From: a virus
IMG/VR virus record: IMGVR_UViG_3300021952_000030
Span: 1-29,198 of that record
DNA: 29,198 nt
Strand: one strand, 5' to 3'
Position numbers and translations under genes: made by a program. The notes under the pieces were generated by a model that was given only the letters and a program-made list of their open reading frames with translations, was not told where the DNA came from and did not search any database. Positions 7,023-13,922 of this stretch are shown piece after piece. Positions within the stretch are counted from its first letter, which is position 1, and the number at the start of each line of letters is the position of its first letter.

Positions 7023-7317
7023 GGCTTGGCCTCCTTCCGTTTGGACCTTTTGGCTTTGCGAAAAGAAACGTAGAACTGAACCCATTCAGGCGTATCTTTC
7101 AGCCTGAATCCATTCACGTTCCATCGCTCGCTGCGAGCGCCTTCGACGATTTCCATCAGCGCATCTCCCGTCTCCTCCAGCCGATTGATGCGGGCCTTTG
7201 CTTCGTTCAACTCGTACTCCATCCGAGTGCATTCTTCCGCCATTGCCATGTGATGGCAGACATCTTTTAGACGGGCTGCGTCAGTCCTAGGGTATTTGCT
7301 CACGGCTTGGCCTCCTT
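7017..7317. repeat. 20-base direct repeat carrying stop, GTG start and Shine-Dalgarno
   Basis: GCTCACGGCTTGGCCTCCTT occurs at 7017-7036 and again at 7298-7317. On the minus strand each copy encodes the C-terminal KEAKP and stop of one gene, while AAGGAGG in the same bases serves as the ribosome binding site of the next gene, which begins at the overlapping GTG. The pair marks a tandem duplication of the gene junction. Confidence 0.8.
7019..7303 (-). CDS. Coiled-coil protein, relative of the next upstream gene
   Basis: A 94-residue protein starting at GTG (7303), with AAGGAGG at 7311-7317. It begins MSKYPRTDAARLKDV, matching the MSDTPRTN start of the upstream gene, and shares the YELNEAKARINRLE heptads. 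Its second half (WNVNGFRLKDTPEWVQFYVS) is different, and the end is very basic, finishing RKEAKP. The last five codons double as the Shine-Dalgarno for the following gene. Function unknown. Confidence 0.7.
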   Translation of the reverse strand: MSKYPRTDAARLKDVCHHMAMAEECTRMEYELNEAKARINRLEETGDALMEIVEGARSERWNVNGFRLKDTPEWVQFYVSFRKAKRSKRKEAKP

Positions 7318-7584
7318 CTCACTCCACAGCAGCAGATCAGCGCGGAGTGCGTCGTTCTCGGATTCGAGTTGGTTGATGCGCTGGTTGGCTTCGTTTAGTT
7401 CCTCTTTCGCCTTGTCCACTCCACGCTTCTCCGCTGTCGTCATCAGTTCATGTTGAAGACTGATTGTTTTGTTGGCTTCGTTGAGTTCGCGTTCGAGTTG
7501 GCGGCAGAAGTCGGCATCACAAACCTGATACATTGATTCATGCGGAAAGAATGCTTCGAGATTTGTCCTCGGTGTATCGCTCAT
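7300..7584 (-). CDS. Coiled-coil protein of the SDTPRT type
   Basis: A 94-residue protein; the ATG at 7584 overlaps the upstream stop (ATGA) and GGAGGAGG lies 4 bases before it. It starts MSDTPRTN, a start seen in many small phage proteins, then runs as coiled coil with two ELNEAN repeats (REL-NEANKTI and EEL-NEANQRINQLE) and ends EKEAKP. It is related to the next downstream gene. Function unknown. Confidence 0.7.
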   Translation of the reverse strand: MSDTPRTNLEAFFPHESMYQVCDADFCRQLERELNEANKTISLQHELMTTAEKRGVDKAKEELNEANQRINQLESENDALRADLLLWSEKEAKP

Positions 7585-7775
7585 TTCGCCTCCTCCACCT
7601 TCACCATCGGAACAAAATCCAGACTGTTGCTCTCGTCGATTGCGATGCCCCAGTTGTTCCTTCGGCAGCACAGCTCGGTTGCGTTGTAGACCTCCATCAT
7701 CGTCTTCTCGGGCAGGTAGATGGACAGCAGTCCTTTGAACGTGAGACGTACAGTCTCTGAGTTGTTATCGCTCAT
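7581..7775 (-). CDS. Hypothetical protein
   Basis: A 64-residue protein starting MSDNNSETVRLTFKGLLSIY. The ATG overlaps the stop of the resolvase gene (ATGA) and GGAGGG lies 6 bases upstream. Strand-helix pattern with a CC pair in the middle; no family recognised. Its last codons (EEAK) form the Shine-Dalgarno of the next gene. Confidence 0.68.
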   Translation of the reverse strand: MSDNNSETVRLTFKGLLSIYLPEKTMMEVYNATELCCRRNNWGIAIDESNSLDFVPMVKVEEAK

Positions 7776-8227
7776 TTCAGTCCCTCCGACAGCATCGCGT
7801 GCTCCAGGATGAGCACCGCATCCGCCGTCTTCAGTGTGATGTTGAGGCTAGGCTGCCGCTGCTGCGCCAAACCCTTCAGGTGGGCCTTCCAGCGCGTTCC
7901 ATGGGTCTTGCTGGTGCCAGCCCCTATCGTCTTCTGCCAGCGCTGTGGCGGCACCTCGATGCACCTGGTGAGCATCGAAGCTATCAGGCCGTGGATGAAC
8001 CCTACGTTGCGGCCGAACTGGAACATAGCGCTTCCAGGTGCTCCCTTGCCTCCGATGTATCCGCCCACCTTCTCGATGTAGCATACATCCGACTGCGACA
8101 GGTAGTTGATCAACACCTCCCGGACGTCACCGTCAGTAGATGGCATGGGCTCCAGTGTGACCCGGCCGTTGGCGACGTGCGCCAGGCCTCCGGAAAGGCC
8201 GGGGTCTATTGCAAGGATTCTTTTCAC
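7772..8227 (-). CDS. RuvC-like Holliday-junction resolvase
   Basis: A 151-residue RNase H-fold nuclease. The opening strand ILAIDPGLSGG carries D8, the second acidic residue is E52 in CYIEKVGG, and the C-terminal acid is D136 in TADAVLILEHA. The EVPPQRWQK segment before a Gly/Ser/Lys loop is typical of phage RuvC-like resolvases. These cut branched DNA so that replicated concatemers can be packaged. I start it at the GTG at 8227: AAGGAGG lies 8 bases upstream and the GTG overlaps the previous stop (GTGA). An in-frame ATG at 8248 has neither feature. Confidence 0.88.
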   Translation of the reverse strand: MKRILAIDPGLSGGLAHVANGRVTLEPMPSTDGDVREVLINYLSQSDVCYIEKVGGYIGGKGAPGSAMFQFGRNVGFIHGLIASMLTRCIEVPPQRWQKTIGAGTSKTHGTRWKAHLKGLAQQRQPSLNITLKTADAVLILEHAMLSEGLK

Positions 8228-8361
8228 TTGGCGTTCCTCCTTAGCCACGCCTTGATCGCCTGCTCGGTGACGGCACCAACCTTCAGGCCTGCAGCCTTGC
8301 AGTAGTCGCGCAGCGTTTTGTGGATCTCTGGGTTCACGTTGATTGTCTTGGTTTTACTCAT
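8224..8361 (-). CDS. Small ribbon-helix-helix DNA-binding protein
   Basis: A 45-residue protein fitting the Arc/CopG ribbon-helix-helix: a short strand KTKTINVNPE, then helix EIHKTLRDYCKAAG, a turn LKVG, and a second helix AVTEQAIKAWLRR. Such proteins bind operators as dimers through the strand and often repress their own operon. The ATG overlaps the endolysin stop (ATGA). It heads the small coupled early cluster, so a repressor role is possible. Confidence 0.8.
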   Translation of the reverse strand: MSKTKTINVNPEIHKTLRDYCKAAGLKVGAVTEQAIKAWLRRNAK

Positions 8362-8690
8362 TTGAGATGCTTCCGGACCTTGTTCCAGTAGGCCTCGGTG
8401 GCCTGCTTCTTGTCGCCAGACGGGCCGCCATTCCAACGACGGGCGAGCTGCTCGGTGCTGGCTCCGCGGCCGTAGTGCTGCAGGTAGGCCTCACACACCG
8501 CCCGGGCCTGCGCACGGTTCGTCATGTCCTGGTGCCGGTAGTGGCTGCCGGTGATCCGGTTTACATCGAGCACAACGGCCTTGTGGATCTGCAGCGGCCC
8601 GATGGCCTTGCCGTTGTCGCCGATGGCCATGTCGTTTCCTGAGCTTTCGACGATGATCAGGGCGCTGATGAGGTTGGAGATGGTGGTCAT
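8358..8690 (-). CDS. Short lysozyme / lytic transglycosylase endolysin
   Basis: A 110-residue protein of the SLT/lysozyme fold. It opens directly with the catalytic helix ISALIIVESSGND (the Glu of VES), followed by IGDNGKAIGPLQIHKAV, and ends with the GASTEQLARRWNGGP motif of goose-type and SLT domains. It would cleave peptidoglycan at the end of infection. No signal peptide is visible, so it would need a holin; the candidate holins are 11 kb away. I start it at ATG 8690 (leader CACTCTCCAAACC). An in-frame ATG at 8783 would add 31 Pro/Arg/Thr-rich residues and cannot be excluded. Confidence 0.85.
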   Translation of the reverse strand: MTTISNLISALIIVESSGNDMAIGDNGKAIGPLQIHKAVVLDVNRITGSHYRHQDMTNRAQARAVCEAYLQHYGRGASTEQLARRWNGGPSGDKKQATEAYWNKVRKHLK

Positions 8691-8795
8691 GGTTTGGAGA
8701 GTGTTGCGCGTTGTTGAACCAGTCGCGCCCCTGGTGCCGGACTTCCTCACCGGCGGGATGGGCGGTTTATGGGGCACCGCCATGCCCTAAAGTGA

Positions 8796-8984
8796 TCAGG
8801 ACCAAACCGGGCGGCCTGAGACGATGTACGGGGCAGCAGCGTCTTTGACAGCTTGCTCGTAAACCCAGTTGTGCTTGGCCAGCAGGTTGGATGCAACCTC
8901 AGCAGCTTGGAACTTGCTCAGTCCGGCCTTGGGGAAGTTGTAAACCGCCTCGGTGATCTTGGAGAGTTTGTTTTGCTTGCTCAT
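8796..8984 (-). CDS. Hypothetical small helical protein
   Basis: A 62-residue protein, MSKQNKLSKITEAVYNF onwards, mostly helical with a C-terminal PYIVSGRPVW. I start at ATG 8984, whose leader GATCAACACC matches the A/C-rich type seen elsewhere; an upstream ATG at 9023 gives 13 more residues. It is the first gene after an AT-rich gap with a possible promoter. No family recognised. Confidence 0.6.
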   Translation of the reverse strand: MSKQNKLSKITEAVYNFPKAGLSKFQAAEVASNLLAKHNWVYEQAVKDAAAPYIVSGRPVWS

Positions 8985-9041
8985 GGTGTTGATCTCGTTG
9001 ACGGGATCAATCTGCACCATCACCCAAACACCTGCAACACA

Positions 9042-9070
9042 ATTTTACTATTTTTCCCTCTTTTTGCAGA
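9042..9070 (-). promoter_or_regulatory. Possible promoter in an AT-rich gap
   Basis: The gap 8985-9101 is unusually AT-rich for this genome. On the minus strand TAAAAT (9042-9047) is a good -10, with a poor -35 TCTGCA (9065-9070) at 17-base spacing. It would drive the 8984 gene and the endolysin/early cluster. The assignment assumes sigma-70-like signals. Confidence 0.35.
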
Positions 9071-9101
9071 AAACCCAATGTTTATGCGGGTCAAACGAGG
9101 G

Positions 9102-9299
9102 TCATTTTTCTTCGACCGGAGCGAACTTTGCGAGGAACTCGGCCTTCGGGCGTGCGTATAAACGGCCGTTGTCCAGGCGCCGGTAGATCACCGAAATCCA
9201 GCGGTTCTCGCCGACTCGGAACTCGGCTTCTGCGGCAATGACTTCGACGATGAGGCTGGGTTTGTGGCCGTTGCGGTAACGGATCGGTAATGTGGGCAT
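9102..9299 (-). CDS. Small phage protein, unknown function
   Basis: A 65-residue protein beginning MPTLPIRYRNGHKP with a beta-rich core (EFRVGENRWISVIYRRLDNG) and ending in RPKAEFLAKFAPVEEK. It overlaps the 3' end of the winged-helix gene by 112 bases in another frame. The protein-like composition of this frame, against the low-complexity tail of the other, is the evidence that it is real. Function not recognised. Confidence 0.62.
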   Translation of the reverse strand: MPTLPIRYRNGHKPSLIVEVIAAEAEFRVGENRWISVIYRRLDNGRLYARPKAEFLAKFAPVEEK

Positions 9300-9511
9300 G
9301 GGTATGAGGTGCGTGTCGGGCACGGAACACGGAATGTTTTGATTTCCATGATTCCGTTCTCGACGGCCAGGTTCAAGAAACGGTTGGTCTGTGACTGCTT
9401 TAGCCCCCACTCGACCGCCCATTGCCGGCTGGTTTTCCATTCCGGTGTGGGGATCTCAATTTTGCGCTGAAGCTCCCGCCGGATGTACTTCAGAAGTTCG
9501 GCAGATTCCAT
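9188..9511 (-). CDS. Winged-helix DNA-binding protein
   Basis: A 107-residue protein. Residues 19-60 form a winged helix: WKTSRQWAVEWGLKQSQTNR as helix-turn-helix, then LNLAVENGIMEIKTFRV with the wing, ending near PHYR. The last 30 residues are Ser/Thr/Pro-rich and coincide with the start of the overlapping 65-residue gene, so this tail may be a by-product of the overlap. GGGAG lies 8 bases before the ATG, which sits inside the end of the phosphoesterase gene (22-base overlap). Probable regulator or replication accessory. Confidence 0.62.
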   Translation of the reverse strand: MESAELLKYIRRELQRKIEIPTPEWKTSRQWAVEWGLKQSQTNRFLNLAVENGIMEIKTFRVPCPTRTSYPCPHYRSVTATATNPASSSKSLPQKPSSESARTAGFR

Positions 9512-10209
9512 TGGGTTTCTCCCTGTGGCCATTGGTGAACGTAGAGTTGGGCGCTGTGCTGGGTGTACTCGCCGAACACGATGCCATGTGACCACGCAAG
9601 GGTAGCACGTCGCCGCAGCGCGTAATCCATGCAAGGAACGTCCGCAAGCGTGCCTGGAGACAGACACAGCGGATTGTCGCTCCGACGCCCTGTAGCCATG
9701 CCTGCGCGATGGGCATGAGCCACCACGGTGTTGCCCCAAGTCTCCGCGGTGTCTCGCAGGAAGTTCTCGCCGTACAACAGGCCGTGGCCCCATTTGTAAC
9801 CTCCAAGATTGAACCATGATCTTGGCAGCACATCGTGCGTGGTGATGAATACGCGGGCGTGCTTCTCGATGGGCTCGATCATACGCTGCCAAATGGCCTC
9901 AGCAAAACCTCTGACCACGGCATTGTGATGATTTATGAGCCGTTTTGCACGCTCGTCATGATTCCCCACGATGAAAACGGTCGGCCTAAGCGCCCCCAAA
10001 AACCGCCGCCCCTCGTCGATATCGTCAAGGTAGTCGTCTGCTGCATCGCTGTCGTTGTCGTTGTTCAGGGCTCCTGCTCTAAGCGAAGCAAGGTCATATG
10101 CGTCCCCAAGGTGAATGACCTCATCGGGTCGAAATTGCTCGCGAAACAACAAGGCAGCAGCAAGTGCGTCCTTGTTGGCCCGGTTGCCGTGGGTGCAACC
10201 AATAGCCAT
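9490..10209 (-). CDS. Calcineurin-like metallophosphoesterase
   Basis: A 239-residue protein with the motif order of the binuclear phosphoesterases: GCTHG (4-8), GDAYD (35-39), GNHDE (82-86), TTHD (H125) and AHAH (H165, H167). The first motif is normally GD-x-HG; here Cys5 replaces the metal-binding Asp. The other ligands are intact. Such enzymes hydrolyse phosphoesters in nucleotides, nucleic acids or proteins; the substrate is unknown. I use the ATG at 10209; an extension to 10251 would need TTG or GTG. It is divergent from the plus-strand zincin gene across a 70-base gap. Confidence 0.82.
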   Translation of the reverse strand: MAIGCTHGNRANKDALAAALLFREQFRPDEVIHLGDAYDLASLRAGALNNDNDSDAADDYLDDIDEGRRFLGALRPTVFIVGNHDERAKRLINHHNAVVRGFAEAIWQRMIEPIEKHARVFITTHDVLPRSWFNLGGYKWGHGLLYGENFLRDTAETWGNTVVAHAHRAGMATGRRSDNPLCLSPGTLADVPCMDYALRRRATLAWSHGIVFGEYTQHSAQLYVHQWPQGETQWNLPNF

Positions 10210-10279
10210 CACTCGCTTTCTTGCTGGAACAACGGTCACGCCGGATTGCAAGCATTATTTGCGTCAACAATCAAGCACT
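10210..10279. promoter_or_regulatory. Divergent gap between the phosphoesterase and zincin genes
   Basis: These 70 bases separate the only two divergent start codons in the window, so both transcripts must begin here or in the flanking genes. The interior is AT-richer (around 10250-10280) and includes TTGAC and TTGAT strings on the minus strand. I could not place a convincing -10/-35 pair on either strand. Confidence 0.3.
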
Positions 10280-10528
10280 ATGGCTACACCCAGAATCAAA
10301 ATCACCGAACGGAAACTCCACCGTTATGGCGCCGATGGTATCGCATGGGTAGGCGATGGCTTGGTGGAACTGGACCCACGAATGGGCGAGCAATACCGTC
10401 TGGAAGTCCTAGTGCATGAACTGCTTCACCATATGCACCCCGAATGGAACGAGGAGGAAGTCGAGCGGCACGGCAAATGGCTGGGCAAGATCCTATGGCG
10501 CCAGGGCTACCGCAGAATCAAGCATTGA
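10280..10528 (+). CDS. Small zincin-like (HELLH) protein, only plus-strand gene
   Basis: An 82-residue protein. Residues 44-51 hold VHELLHHM with the zinc-peptidase signature H46-E47-x-x-H50, followed by HPEWNEEEVERHG, where one of the Glu or His residues could be the third ligand, and a C-terminal LGKILWRQGYRR helix. The N-terminal half has short strands (RIKITERKLHRYG, GLVELDP). It resembles a minimal SprT/ImmA-type zincin. It begins at ATG 10280 and its stop abuts the stop of the 933-residue tail gene. Substrate unknown; a role in cell-wall or protein cleavage is a guess. Confidence 0.75.
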   Translation: MATPRIKITERKLHRYGADGIAWVGDGLVELDPRMGEQYRLEVLVHELLHHMHPEWNEEEVERHGKWLGKILWRQGYRRIKH

Positions 10529-13330
10529 TCAGGATGCCAGCTCATTCGGCAGTCGCAGGTCGACGTACCGGATGGTTTCGTATCGCTGCTCGTTGGCAAC
10601 GGTGTCGAAGTAGCTCGAGACTTGGCGCCGCTCACCGTCGCTGAAGTTGCGCAGGGTATCGTATCCAGTCGGCAGCACCGGAGTGGATTCATTCGGCTGG
10701 CCATTCTCGGTGTCGAAGTTCCATGCGGTGAAGTTCTGGCTGTCGGAATAGGTGGCGAGGTTCACCGCGGGCACATACCAGTAGTCGTTACCGCCGGCGT
10801 CCTGGTCACGGTAGCAGACCACGCCGTTGGCGATCAGGAGATCGTAGGCCTGCTCGGAGATGTAGAACGACGGGATGGTGCCGCCGGATTCGCGCCCGGA
10901 TGTCCCGAGCAGCACCATGTCAATGGTCAGCACTCCGAGCACCCGAGCGCTGCCGCTAGCGTCGAATAGAGGGCATGAGCCTTTCCCGAGGCAAAGCGGT
11001 ACAGCCCTCGTCCAGGCCCGCACCGACCATTCCAGCAGGTTCCAGAGCCATGGCGACTTCGGGATCTTGTGGAAGAACGGGCCGCCTCCGGGCAGGTATG
11101 GATTGCCGACCTCGTTGTATGGCAGATCGAACCCGACCTGCTCGACGCCGCCTGTCCAGCAGATGTGCGTCATGTTATCGCGGTATGGCGGCGAGTAGGT
11201 CGACGATTTGAACGGCACGCTCGAGGCGAACGAGGCGCCACGGCCGTCCTTGAAGATGTCATCCCGCTGGGCTGGCACAAGGTCGACAAACGAGCTGTTG
11301 TCGGCTGTCGGGATGTAGGCGTACTGCTGCGTTCTATTGGGGCTGCCCGGGATCCGCACCGAGGCGTCAATGCCTCCGGGTCCGCCCCACTTGTTCAGCC
11401 AGAAGTCGGCGCCCCACGGCCTGTCATCAACGCCACCGCCGGACGCCATGTTGATCTCGTAGGTGCGCACCTGCTCAAAGTCGTAGATCGAGCTGGAGAA
11501 TCCCCAAGGCCCTCCTGCCGGGATGTAGGCCGTGTTGACTGCCTGCACACCGGATCCCGGCACAGGATTCATGGCGGGCAGCACGTTGCCCCATTGCTGG
11601 CTCGGGTAGGTTCCAGCGACCTGCAGGTAGAAGATGTGCGTGCCGGATGTGTACCGGGTATTGAACCATGGACCGACTCCGAATCCGATGGGCCGGTCGG
11701 CAATGTAGAGGCTTTCGTTGTCCGCGGTGGTCTCGAAGTTGTTCAACAGGCTGCCGCCGATACCTGTGGCCGTTGCTGCGCGGCACATCAGCCCCATCGG
11801 CGTCATGCTGACCACCGAAACCTTCTCCTCCACGATATCGACGGCATCGGTGTAGGTGTTGAGGAAGCCAACCTCGACGGCGATTTTTCGCCGCAGGTTG
11901 CGCATGGTGTCGAAAATGGTCGGCTCGTTTCCAGCGTCCCAGGTGTATGTGCCTGGCCCGGTGATCGGATCCATGCCCTTGCAATACTGCACAGGGTAAA
12001 CCGTCGAGATCGTCTTCACGCTGGCGTCGATTTCCCAGTATGGATCGGTCGTGGTGGTGAAAATGTTGGCGTCGATAGGATAGATGCGGATGACGCCACG
12101 CTGCGTGGTCACCTGCATCCCGGTGGCCGTGACGTTCACGTCCATGCCAAGATCCCGCAGCCGGTCGACTAGGCTGGTCGTGCCGTTGAAGATTCGGATC
12201 TGATCGGAGACGACATCCCCGGCCGCATTGCTGAATGTCACCCGGGCACGGCCCCAAGTGAACACGGCATCCCCGATGGTCGTATTGGCATCGGTCGGGT
12301 CGGCGTAAACTCCGGTGTACACCTGCCGCGGATCGTAGGGGATGAACGGGTCGTGCACCGCACTCATCGTCCGGCGCCACTCAAACAGGATGAACGGATT
12401 TGCCACGTTGTTGGCCTGGGCGGATCGCTCGAGGCTCAGGAACTCCGACTGCGTGGCGGTGTCGGACCATGACGGCGGCCCCTCTGCGAGGAACGGGATG
12501 TCGCCGGTGAAGTACGGGAAGAAGTAGCGGCAGAAGGTTCCACCCGGGAATGTCACCGCCCAGGTGCCGTCAGGCTTGCGCCGGAAAGCCCTGCAGGAGC
12601 CCGCGGAAACGAATTGGCGGTCTGCACTACCATCGGGCAGTTGCAACAGCACCACGGCCGATCTGGTGCCGCAGTTATGCACCCGCCAGCAATCGTAGCG
12701 CTGGTATGTGCGCAGGATGCGGAACTCGTAGATGCCCTCGAGCGCAATCTCAGCCACCGCCAGCCGGTGCTTGTGGGTGCGCCCAGGAGGCAGTGTCGGA
12801 TCAATGCCGGCGCCGAGGCTTCCGCGGACATAGGACGTCAGGCCCGAGGTCGACGGAGGATCCCACCCGAGATGTACGTCGTACTGGATCCCGGCCACCT
12901 CGCGCTTCAGCAGCTCGAAGCTGTAATGGATATCGGCGACGTCACAGGTGAACGGGTCGCCACCGGCCACCCAATGGTCGACGTAGGCCTGTCCGCCTTC
13001 GACGTCGAGGTGCTTGGTCTCGAGCTTCGACAGCTCGACCTGTGTCTGGATCTGGTTGTGGTTGTCCCGCCAGTTGTAGCCAATGCCGGGTATGTACGGC
13101 AGCGGCGATTCACCACCATCCCGCAGTCGTTTGCAGGTGTCCGGGTCGTTGCGGTAGACGTACCAGACACCGTATGGGTACTGGCCACGCCATACACCGG
13201 AGGCGGAGTCTGCGAACAACGGGCTTTTGCCGTTGAGCACTCGGTGGCATTTCTGGTCGAAACGGGAATAGAGGCTGTTCAGGTTCGACGCCGTGAACAT
13301 CTTCTCCCGCTTGTCTACGGCGAAAGGCAT
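10529..13330 (-). CDS. Large tail-tip / baseplate protein candidate
   Basis: A 933-residue protein, the largest in the genome. It is beta-rich and full of aromatic and Gly/Asn/Asp turns, with about a dozen Cys scattered. I see no peptidase, lysozyme or pectate-lyase motif and no coiled coil. Its place, last in the tail module after tape measure and small tail proteins, is where siphophages encode the tail tip, hub or host-recognition protein. Start ATG 10 bases... is 9 bases past the upstream stop. It ends abutting the convergent plus-strand gene. Function is from position, so moderate confidence. Confidence 0.6.
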   Translation of the reverse strand: MPFAVDKREKMFTASNLNSLYSRFDQKCHRVLNGKSPLFADSASGVWRGQYPYGVWYVYRNDPDTCKRLRDGGESPLPYIPGIGYNWRDNHNQIQTQVELSKLETKHLDVEGGQAYVDHWVAGGDPFTCDVADIHYSFELLKREVAGIQYDVHLGWDPPSTSGLTSYVRGSLGAGIDPTLPPGRTHKHRLAVAEIALEGIYEFRILRTYQRYDCWRVHNCGTRSAVVLLQLPDGSADRQFVSAGSCRAFRRKPDGTWAVTFPGGTFCRYFFPYFTGDIPFLAEGPPSWSDTATQSEFLSLERSAQANNVANPFILFEWRRTMSAVHDPFIPYDPRQVYTGVYADPTDANTTIGDAVFTWGRARVTFSNAAGDVVSDQIRIFNGTTSLVDRLRDLGMDVNVTATGMQVTTQRGVIRIYPIDANIFTTTTDPYWEIDASVKTISTVYPVQYCKGMDPITGPGTYTWDAGNEPTIFDTMRNLRRKIAVEVGFLNTYTDAVDIVEEKVSVVSMTPMGLMCRAATATGIGGSLLNNFETTADNESLYIADRPIGFGVGPWFNTRYTSGTHIFYLQVAGTYPSQQWGNVLPAMNPVPGSGVQAVNTAYIPAGGPWGFSSSIYDFEQVRTYEINMASGGGVDDRPWGADFWLNKWGGPGGIDASVRIPGSPNRTQQYAYIPTADNSSFVDLVPAQRDDIFKDGRGASFASSVPFKSSTYSPPYRDNMTHICWTGGVEQVGFDLPYNEVGNPYLPGGGPFFHKIPKSPWLWNLLEWSVRAWTRAVPLCLGKGSCPLFDASGSARVLGVLTIDMVLLGTSGRESGGTIPSFYISEQAYDLLIANGVVCYRDQDAGGNDYWYVPAVNLATYSDSQNFTAWNFDTENGQPNESTPVLPTGYDTLRNFSDGERRQVSSYFDTVANEQRYETIRYVDLRLPNELAS

Positions 13331-13339
13331 GGCGGCGGA

Positions 13340-13549
13340 TCAGTAGAACCAGGATTCCTCGGACGTCTGAGTTATCTGGGCCACCGGGTTGAGCTTCAGC
13401 ACGGTGCCGTTGGCATTCTGCTCGACCCGTTGCCCGGGCCCGGCCACAAGCTGCACCTTGCGCACAGCCTCGATGAGCTGATTGATTGCCCGAGCATGGT
13501 CTGCCTTGAGACCACGCTCGGACAATTTGGCTGGGAGCTGTATCGGCAT
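13340..13549 (-). CDS. Small tail-module protein
   Basis: A 69-residue protein: MPIQLPAKLSERGLKADHA, then a helix INQLIEAVRKVQLV, then a beta segment GQRVEQNANGTVLKL. The pattern of a short helix followed by a GTV strand is common in small phage tail-tip accessory proteins that precede receptor-binding proteins. No named family. Confidence 0.62.
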   Translation of the reverse strand: MPIQLPAKLSERGLKADHARAINQLIEAVRKVQLVAGPGQRVEQNANGTVLKLNPVAQITQTSEESWFY

Positions 13550-13553
13550 GGCC

Positions 13554-13910
13554 TTAGATCTCGCAGAACTGCGCGAAGATCTTCACCGGGCTGTTCGACG
13601 CCTTGACGTACATCGTCGCATCAACCCACGGGATCAGGATGAACTGCCCGGCCGGGATCTGGAAGCTGTACGGCGAGGAAGGGCCGATCGAGACCGGGTT
13701 GACCAGATCAAGGTTGACCACCAGGAGGCGGTAAGGCGTGGCCAGATCCGCGGTCAGATCGAGGGCCTCGTCGGTGGTGCCGACGTCCTGCGTCTGTTGC
13801 CCCATGTCCCGGCCGGTCATGTTGGCGATGCAGGTGTACACCTGCGGGTTGATCGAGGCGCCGCCCTTGGCAGCGTACAGCCTCGCCGACATCTCGACTT
13901 CGTTGGCCAT
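13554..13910 (-). CDS. Small beta-rich structural protein, copy 2 of a tandem pair
   Basis: A 118-residue protein clearly related to its upstream neighbour: both share ARLYA-K-GA, DMG-QTQ, EALD, PY-LL-NLD, IPAG--LIP-V-AT-Y-KA and the terminal FCEI. The all-beta look and position suggest a tail or baseplate decoration subunit. The start has the leader CCTACCAACACC. A tandem duplication with divergence is the obvious origin. No enzyme motif seen. Confidence 0.7.
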   Translation of the reverse strand: MANEVEMSARLYAAKGGASINPQVYTCIANMTGRDMGQQTQDVGTTDEALDLTADLATPYRLLVVNLDLVNPVSIGPSSPYSFQIPAGQFILIPWVDATMYVKASNSPVKIFAQFCEI

Positions 13911-13922
13911 GGTGTTGGTAGG

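Noticed and set aside
10510-10530. Small inverted repeat ATCAA-GCA-TTGAT at the convergent stops as a terminator
   Set aside because: Only a 5-base stem with AT pairs and no adjacent T-run; too weak to call.
11069-12172. Long plus-strand open frame (367 codons) opposite the tail-tip gene
   Set aside because: It is antisense to a convincing 933-residue gene, is rich in Arg, Val, Gly and His as expected for a GC-rich shadow frame, and has no recognisable domain.
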